Positions 1 to 31,119 of a DNA stretch of 31,119 bases are shown piece by piece; the first letter of the stretch is position 1, and the number at the start of each line of letters is the position of its first letter. Under the pieces are notes generated by a model. It was given only the letters and a program-made list of their open reading frames with translations, was not told the origin of the DNA and searched no databases. This DNA is from Chara braunii (taxonomy: Eukaryota; Streptophyta; Charophyceae; Charales; Characeae): the NCBI GenBank assembly GCA_003427395.1, contig BFEA01000252.1, positions 162,593 to 193,711 on the forward strand, written 5' to 3'. Made by a program: the position numbers and the translations under genes.

Positions 1-199
1 TTTTGCAAAATGCACGCTTTTAGCTCATAGGTATGTGAGAGAATATATCGTCGTAGAGAACTGCGTGGTGTGAACCGTAGACAGCAAGGGAGGAAAAGCG
101 GAGACAAGAAACGGGATGCTCTGTTCCCCTTTTCCCTCCCTTTTCTTGTGAGTATATAACGTGATATATAAACCGTTATATATCGTCAATTTGCTCTGT

Positions 200-355
200 G
201 GCAGAGTCACTCAGAGTCTGTGCAGACCCCTTTCCCGCTTGGTTCGATGCTCTGTGGCAAATTGTTGAGGGAAAGGGGTCTGCACAGACTCTGCAGTTTG
301 AAATTTAGGAAATTACCTCCAAAAAAAAAAAAACACAGAAAGGCAGAGTCACTCA
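200..355. repeat. Foldback/retroposon-like insertion with 25-bp inverted repeat
   Basis: A perfect 25-bp inverted repeat has its left arm at 212-236 and its right arm at 269-293, separated by 32 nt, so the strand can form a strong hairpin. A 14-bp direct repeat, GGCAGAGTCACTCA, lies at 200-213 and again at 342-355. The enclosed 128 bp ends in an A-rich run (about 321-341) directly before the second repeat. This layout resembles a retroposed small structured RNA or a MITE with a target-site duplication. The RNA is not one I recognise. A related 14-mer (GAGTCTGTACAGAC, one mismatch) sits at the very end of the window. Confidence 0.6.
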
Positions 356-763
356 TAGAGCCATAAGTCTTACATAGAGCCATAATAATGCTTGCAACGA
401 ATGCAAATCAGGTACGTGAGACTCAACCCCCAAAATGTGAATCTTGCATTTGGGGTTTCCTAGGCATGGGGGTCCCTTGTTGTTGCTGCTCAGAAAATCT
501 GAATGCTTTCTCCTTCGCATTTTCAATATTTCCTTTCAGATATTTTTTTGGTTTTTTCTCTTTTCACTTCTCCTTTCCATTTCGATAACCCAGTTGAGTG
601 ATTCTTGATTGTTTTCACCGGCCCTTATTCTTGAGGGGTGTGATCCCGTATGTAGTCAATTTCCACGTTCTATGCGCACCAAACGTTGGGAGAAATAAAC
701 AATATACAATGACTGGAAACTGTATTATACACAAAATGCTAACTTGACATGCAACAGTCGAGC

Positions 764-855
764 ACCGTAGATTTCACACACCGTGTTATGGCACATCGAG
801 AACCGTAGATTTCACACATTGTGTTATGGCACATCGAGAATTGTAGATTTCACAC
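764..855. repeat. 38-bp tandem repeat, about 2.4 copies
   Basis: The unit starts ACCGTAGATTTCACACA and recurs with a 38-bp period at 764, 802 and 840 (the last is degenerate). Copies one and two are nearly identical. No coding role is apparent. Confidence 0.75.
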
Positions 856-908
856 TCATAATACATGGAAACGCGCCAGACCATTGGCAGTAAGATTCTC
901 AATACTAA

Positions 909-1359
909 GGGCGTACTCACACAGCGGTGGCATGGCAGCAAAAATCTGCGAATTTTGCTATCCCGATTCTGCTGAAATGTCACCCCGCCCAGTCACATAG
1001 CGGCAGCAAATCAATCACAAAAGACACGAGCCGGACTTTCTGGCAATTGCCAACAACATGGTGCCTCGCGTGGTCACACAGCGCGAGGCCCAAATCCTTG
1101 AGCTCTTGTTTTTTTTTCAACAAAGTTCGTTTCCAATTCCCTTTCACAAACTCTCGAACTGAAGGAGAAAAAAAAATGCTACAACCTCCAGAGGTGGTAG
1201 CAAAATATGGCAAAATGCCTTTCCCCGCGGCCCCGCCAGGCCGCTGACATTTGATACCCCGTTTGCTGCTTTTGCCAGTTTCCCTGCCTCGTGCGATCAC
1301 TGGCCCAACCACCAAATTTTAGCTACTTTTGCATAAAAGGCCCTAGTGTGAGTAGGCCC
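909..1359. mobile_element. PIF/Harbinger-like MITE (non-autonomous)
   Basis: The left end reads GGGCGTACTCACAC (909-922). The right end reads GTGTGAGTAGGCCC (1346-1359), which is its inverted repeat with one mismatch. Both ends are flanked by TAA (906-908 and 1360-1362). A 3-bp TWA target duplication with a GG(G)C-starting terminal inverted repeat is the known signature of the PIF/Harbinger superfamily. The 451-bp interior has no transposase. The short ORFs inside are not protein-like. Confidence 0.65.
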
Positions 1360-1784
1360 TAATGTTTCCACAAGCTATTCTTTATTTCACTCCTTCCAAT
1401 ATACTCTTTTAGTGTGATTGTTGCTATAGTATGTACTTCCTTATAACTACATCAAGACGAATCGATCTGAAATTCGGGAGCAAGGCAGGGGGGGGCGTCC
1501 CTCTTGGCCACCGCATATCGAGTGAGGCCACACCTGCTCTACAAGACCTTTTCACCTGAATGAATGTAGCTTTGATTAGGCTCAGATGCATCCAGAAAAG
1601 CCCTGGTGCGTATGTGCCCGGAATTCTCATTGTATGATCCTACCACATTTCAAATTGAGATTCACCCGGCTCTATGCCCAGCCGCACGTTTATATTGCCG
1701 CAGACAACAGGGAGTGCACAGAGTTGGGGAAAATTGGACTGGGCTAGAAGGCCGGGAAAAGGAAGTGTGCGAAGTTCGGCAAAA

Positions 1785-1841
1785 TGACACATTTCTGACA
1801 TTATTGACATTTCTGACATTGCTGACATTTCTGACATTTCC
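1785..1841 (+). repeat. TGACATTTC short tandem repeat
   Basis: About six imperfect copies of a 9-base word (TGACATTTC, with TGACATTAT and TGACATTGC variants) run head to tail upstream of the gene. Confidence 0.7.
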
Positions 1842-2020
1842 CCTGTTTGTGATTATGGGCAACTCTAGGCATGTCACTGTTCGCAACAGGGTTGGGGTTC
1901 CCTCCCGGTCATGGATTGTATGTAGAGATGTGTGAAAAGGGAGTGCAAATTTGTGTGCATGCCTGTTTTTCACGTGTCACTGGTCTGTGTATTTATTATC
2001 TCCGTGCCTGTTTTCGCATG

Positions 2021-2107
2021 TTTCATTGTTTCTGTTGACAGGCACAATGTGGAGGTGAATTCGCATCGTTCAGCAATCTGTAGTGGTCTAGTTCCTCTGC
2101 GGATCCA
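2021..2107 (+). promoter_or_regulatory. Candidate 5'UTR splice acceptor and short uORF
   Basis: A T-rich tract ends in TTGACAG with AG at 2040-2041, which looks like the 3' end of a 5'UTR intron. The first ATG after it (2047-2049) opens a four-codon upstream ORF (ATG TGG AGG TGA, 2047-2058) before the main ATG at 2108. An in-frame TAG at 2081-2083 precedes the main frame, so 2108 is its first possible Met in this exon. The matching donor was not identified. Confidence 0.35.
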
Positions 2108-27216
<25,109 letters not shown>

Positions 27217-27360
27217 TGTGGAAGAGAGATTGCTCTGCATTCGCTGTCGTGTGCTTCTGACACCGTTTGCGAGGCGCTCATTTTTTTGCCGGAGAAAGCT
27301 TGACGGTCAGGGCTGAATTGAGAAACGAAGGGACCCGCATTCGTTCGTTCAGAGTTGATC

Positions 27361-27512
27361 GTCGCCTTGTTGTGGAAAAAGGGGTTGTGCTATACGCTGA
27401 AAGTTTTGCTGTAGACATCTGCATGTCGCCTGCACAGTCGCCTTGTTGGGGAAAAAGGGCCTGTGCTATACGCTGAAAGTCTTGCTCCAGCCATTTGCAT
27501 GTCGCCTGCACA
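27361..27512 (+). repeat. 76-bp tandem duplication
   Basis: GTCGCCTTGTTG(T/G)GGAAAAA...TGTGCTATACGCTGAAAGT...GCATGTCGCCTGCACAG occurs twice, starting at 27361 and 27437, with about ten differences. It lies in the likely 3'UTR. Confidence 0.85.
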
Positions 27513-28159
27513 GAGTGTATGTCCTTACAGCAGCTGAAACCGCCACGCAGTGCATCTGTTTCGTTCTTTTTTTCAGCGTCCGTCTGATGGGCGTCTGATG
27601 GGCTCAAACCCTCAACCTTCAATAGCTATAGGCCACGAGGAGGGGATCTCGAGTCGTGTTCTGAAATGATTCTATGTGACTCAGACCAATTCAACCAGCC
27701 AGCTGCTTTATGTAAATCTGAGATTCTGGTCTTTTGCCTAACCACGAAGAGGAGTGCCGTCGTTTTCCCTGCAGCAAGTGCGCGCCAGTCGTTCCGGCCT
27801 CCCGATCGCACAAAACAGGTTACAAATTTTTTTTTCTGACTCCCCTATTGTCGTGTGTAGTTTTAAGGGCCATCCAGTCAATTTGGCTGCTTGACAATTT
27901 GTGTACGCAGGCCTCTGTGTTTGTGGGCTTTTGTGCATGTGGGATTTTGTGTGTGTGGGCCTTTGGAACTGGGTGTTCATCCACCTAGGAGGAGACTATT
28001 TAGGCTTCTGCGACATGGTTGTTTTGTGAAATTGTGCAGTTCTCGTTTTGAATTCAGTGCAGAATGCACGTGCAGATGTTTTCCGCAACTGCTAGAAAAA
28101 CTGCAGAGGTGTTTCAAAGATACGTTATGGCCGTGCCGGTGGACACAGGCCGACACAGG

Positions 28160-28162
<3 letters not shown>

Positions 28163-28211
<49 letters not shown>
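28163..28211 (+). repeat. (CA)n microsatellite
   Basis: About 24 CA units preceded by a GACACAGGCC duplicate. Confidence 0.95.
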
Positions 28212-28215
<4 letters not shown>

Positions 28216-28354
28216 TTTCCAAGATATGTGTTTGGCGGTGTCCTTTCAAGTTGTCGCAGTGCGCACATGATTTCGAATCTGAGTATAGGATGTGGTTGGC
28301 CATCTTATGGTTCATACCTGCGGCAAGTGTATATCCAGTTTGCAGGATCATGAG

Positions 28355-28760
28355 AAGGCCTTATATGAGAGTGTTATATGAATGCTATGAGAGTGCTATA
28401 TGAATGCTCTGTGACTGCATTGCAAGTGCTATGTGACTGCTATCCAAGTGCTACATGACTGCTATGCAAGTGCTGTGTGACTGCTATGCAAGTGCTGTGT
28501 GACTGCTATGCAAGTGCTTAGTTCTATGCAAGTCCTATGTGACTGCTGCAAGTGCTATGTGAGTGCTATGCAAGTGCTATATGACTGCTATGCAACTGCT
28601 ATGCAAGTGCTACGTGAGTGCTGCGTGATCAAATGGCAAATGCTATGCGAGTGAGTCGTATGTGAGTGAGTGCTATGCGAGTGCTATGTGAGCGAGTTCT
28701 ATGTCAGTGCTTTGTGAGCAAAACACTATGTGCAAGTGCTATACTATGTGAAATGCTGTA
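28355..28760 (+). repeat. 22-bp minisatellite (AAGTGCTATGTGACTGCTATGC)
   Basis: About 15 or more units mixing GCAAGTGCTATGTG and ACTGCTAT words, very regular at 28420-28620 and degenerate at both ends. Confidence 0.85.
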
Positions 28761-29840
28761 GGCAGTGTCATCACAAAGTCGGCCAACGATCACTATGATG
28801 CCTCCTATGAGAATGCAAGTCGTTTCTAACTGTTCTACCAACAATTGACCCTATTGCTTGCACCTGTGGCTTAGTATACACTACCATACAGTATACACCA
28901 AATAGTAATAGTATTATAGTAAAAAAAAAAAAAAAAAAAAAGACGTATTATAGTATTATAATTTGTAATACCATACCACCTCTTTGTTTTTTCGTTTTTC
29001 TTTTCCCGAAACCCACACACACACATGGGTGCCCCTTCTGTTCTGGGGGGCATCAGTCCCCTTACTTTTCTCCAGCAAGGAAACCATGCCTGAAAGCAAA
29101 CAATGCTTAAATGAAAGTGCGATCGTATACCAGTTCACCAACCGCTCCCCTCTCGTGCATTTCCCTCCTGCTCATCCTACACAGTTTCTGTCCTTCTTTT
29201 CTCCTTCTTTTCTCCTCCTTTTTTCCTTCATTTTCTCCTTCGTTTTTCCTCTTTTTTCTCTGTTTCGAAGCTTCTTTTCTTTTTCCAATGCACTTTACTT
29301 CCTTTGTTCTTGTATGTGATGATGTGACTCAATTTGCTCATTGTGATTTGGTGCTCTAACGGAGAACTGCCTGCCAATTGTTTTCAAAGCTTCAGAAACT
29401 CGATGCTCGGCCATCAGAAAAAGATCCTCGAGGAATGAAGCTCGGTTTTTAAATTTTTACTTCCCTTTGTTTCCATGAAGGAAATAATTATGTTCCTCAA
29501 AGCCGCCAGTACATCGCCCGGGCAAACTTGAGAATCGAAATGGAGTCGTTCGGCAAAGTTCGGCGGCCCACGGCTGCCGGATTAAAATGGCTGGTGCAGC
29601 CAGTCGAACGGAAAGGAAAAAGTGCCGTGCTGGAATGTTATGGCAAAGCTTGGCGCGCAGGGAGAAAATCCACCTCGGCAAAAAGAGGCTCCCTCGGATA
29701 AACTGCTGGTTCGAAGTTCAAATCTTGTTTACAATGGTTTCCACTTTCCGAACTGGTGTCGTTCACCACAGTGCTCAGGTTTCGTTTTTTTTTTAAATTA
29801 TCAGTTTCTGTTTCTAATAAGCGGACTGAAGAAGACCCCA

Positions 29841-29906
29841 CCCGAACCTCTCCCAAACTTCTCCCGAACCTCTCACGAACCTCTCCCGAACTTCTCCCGA
29901 ATCTAT
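29841..29906 (+). repeat. 11-bp minisatellite CCCGAACCTCT, 6 copies
   Basis: Six adjacent 11-mers (CCCGAACCTCT, CCCAAACTTCT and variants). Because 11 is not a multiple of 3, both strands read as an 11-residue peptide repeat, which explains the protein-like shadow ORFs here. Confidence 0.85.
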
Positions 29907-29918
29907 AAAACATTTGTT

Positions 29919-30120
29919 GCAGAAGGCGATCAAAGAAACGGGAAAACACCTACGCCAGCACTCACCTGGTTCGGTGTCTACAGGTAGGATGCAAAGTTGC
30001 AAACAAATGCAGAAGACCTCATGAATCTCTCTCGAAGCTCGAAGAACTTCGGGGCAGAAGGCGGTTAAAGGGACGGGAAAACAACTTTGCTAGCACTCAT
30101 CTGAATTGGTGTCCACAGGT
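29919..30120 (+). repeat. 135-bp direct duplication
   Basis: GCAGAAGGCG(A/G)T(C/T)AAAG...ACGGGAAAACA...AGCACTCA(C/T)CTG...GGTGTC(T/C)ACAGGTA occurs at 29919 and 30054 with about 80 percent identity. Confidence 0.75.
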
Positions 30121-30369
30121 ACTCTCAAAAAAGAAAAAGAAAATTGTGTTAGGAAAATGGTGCCACTCAATACTTATTTAGGCTACCGAACCCGCCCGTC
30201 CGGGCGGCCCGGGTCTCCTGCACGGGGTATCCCGGGCGAGTGATTTTCGGCCTTGAAATTTATTATTATTTTCTCAAGTCTGGGGGGGCATTTCTGCGCC
30301 CTTCGAGTTACTGTTCAAATCGGCATCAATTTTTTTCTTTTGGGTAGTGTGATGCAGGGGGTGGGGGGG

Positions 30370-30660
30370 GCTGTGCCGAGAGGGTTGTTTGTTTAGGAGG
30401 AGGAGGAGGAGAAAGAAAGGAGGAGAAGGAAAGGAGGAAGAAAGACGTCATCCTCTTTCTTCCTCCTCCTCCCCCTCCTCCTTTCTTTTCCTCCTCCTTT
30501 CTGTTCGTGCTCATTATCAGTCACCCGATCACAGTTCTCCTCATCCTCCTCCTTTCTTCTTCGTTTTTGATAGTCCACATCACGTACTCCTTCATTCCTC
30601 CTTCTCCGCATTCTCCACCTTTCTTCCTCCCGACATTGCCACATCATGAACTCCTGTCTT
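30370..30660. repeat. Polypurine followed by polypyrimidine tract
   Basis: A GGAGGAGGAGAAAGAAAGGAGG-type tract (about 30394-30442) is followed at once by TCTTTCTTCCTCCTCCTCCC-type sequence (about 30452-30510). The two can form an imperfect hairpin. Confidence 0.75.
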
Positions 30661-31119
30661 CTTCCTGTCGCCGCATCACAACCCATGTCCTACGTCTTGC
30701 ACCACGGTTTAATAAATATTGTTTACGAGGAGTGCACCGCGGTCGACTGCATGTCCAAGGAAGCCGAGGGTTAGCATGTGCAATGTTGGAGGACTCAGGG
30801 CAAGCCTCTAGGCGATGATGCCCGACATTTCAGGCTCAAGTCATGGCGGAATGAGAACGAGCCCCATGCGGTGCACTCCTCTGAGAGACAATTGAAAGCT
30901 AAAGACTGAGAAAATGGGACATGATCGGCCCCTGTTGGGATGGACCCCGATGATTCTGTCCTGCCCCCTTGTGCAGGGGTCAAAAGGGCCAAATAGGAAT
31001 GCCAATTCGCGGACATCTCGACCTCCTTGTAAACGAGTCGGCAGACAACGGGGGCAGGTTTTTGTGGGTTAAAGGTTCGATAAATGAGATCCAATTGACA
31101 TTTAAGAGTCTGTACAGAC

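Larger units (their letters stand above)
1..2107. other. 5' flank of the NUFIP gene, no gene seen
   Basis: No open reading frame here looks like a protein. The stretch holds a foldback repeat with flanking direct repeats (200-355), a 38-bp tandem repeat (about 764-855), a MITE (909-1359), and a run of short TGACATTTC repeats (1785-1841). The promoter of the downstream gene must lie here or in a 5' intron, but no convincing TATA or initiator element could be singled out by eye. Confidence 0.6.
27217..31119. other. 3' flank, no gene supported
   Basis: No AATAAA lies near the stop codon, so the poly(A) site is not defined. The stretch contains a 76-bp duplication (27361-27512), a CA array (28163-28211), a 22-bp minisatellite (28355-28760), poly(A) (28921-28941), an 11-bp minisatellite (29841-29906), a 135-bp duplication (about 29919-30120), and a polypurine/polypyrimidine segment (30370-30660). 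The last 400 bp are unique-looking, with AATAAA at 30711. Confidence 0.7.

Noticed and set aside
750-860. CRISPR-like spaced repeats (also 9904-10120 and 28355-28760)
   Set aside because: The arrays are plain tandem repeats without unique spacers, in a eukaryotic intron or flank.
29638-29949. Peptide repeats (EVRERFGRSLG type) on the minus strand
   Set aside because: They come from an 11-bp minisatellite that reads through all frames. They are not a repeat protein.

Overview
The window is eukaryotic nuclear DNA, most likely from a green-lineage (streptophyte) organism. Four things point that way: one gene spread over nine exons and about 25 kb with GT-AG introns of 0.9-5.6 kb, retroposed U2 and U6 snRNA copies, DNA-transposon-derived short elements, and very dense microsatellites. 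A charophyte alga such as Chara would fit the large, repeat-filled introns, but that is an inference from style and not a species match. Three N bases and an intact Nextera mate-pair junction adapter show that this is a draft short-read assembly.

One gene can be supported. It runs on the + strand from an ATG at 2108 to a TAG at 27214-27216. I joined nine exons by canonical splice sites whose phases all agree: 2108-4656, 5566-5714, 8874-8940, 11015-11114, 13608-13676, 15538-15915, 21483-21584, 22528-22611 and 25783-27216. The sum is 4932 nt, or 1643 codons plus the stop. The product is a NUFIP1/Rsa1-family protein, the assembly factor for box C/D snoRNPs and other SNU13/15.5K particles. In order it has a very long Gly/Arg-rich then Pro/Gln/His-rich N-terminus (residues 1-849), two C2H2 zinc fingers (866-912), the SNU13-binding PEP-type motif (about 934-955), a basic/acidic helical segment, a CCCH zinc finger (1108-1126), the ZNHIT3/Hit1-binding C-terminal helix motif (about 1157-1187), and a long acidic tail with nuclear localisation signals.

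Layout. Positions 1-2107 are 5' flank with a foldback repeat, a 38-bp tandem repeat and a PIF/Harbinger-like MITE. Positions 2108-27216 are the gene. Its introns hold two copies of a non-autonomous hAT family with perfect 8-bp target-site duplications, a U2 retrocopy, two U6 pseudogenes (one split by an insertion of about 65 bp), several foldback elements, minisatellites, and long homopurine/homopyrimidine tracts. Positions 27217-31119 are 3' flank with minisatellites and no gene that I can support.

I found no prokaryotic system, CRISPR array, virus or complete autonomous transposon. The most distinctive content is the large NUFIP gene model, the hAT family carrying a C-rich minisatellite core, the snRNA-derived insertions lying antisense in its introns, and the sequencing adapter left inside one hAT copy.
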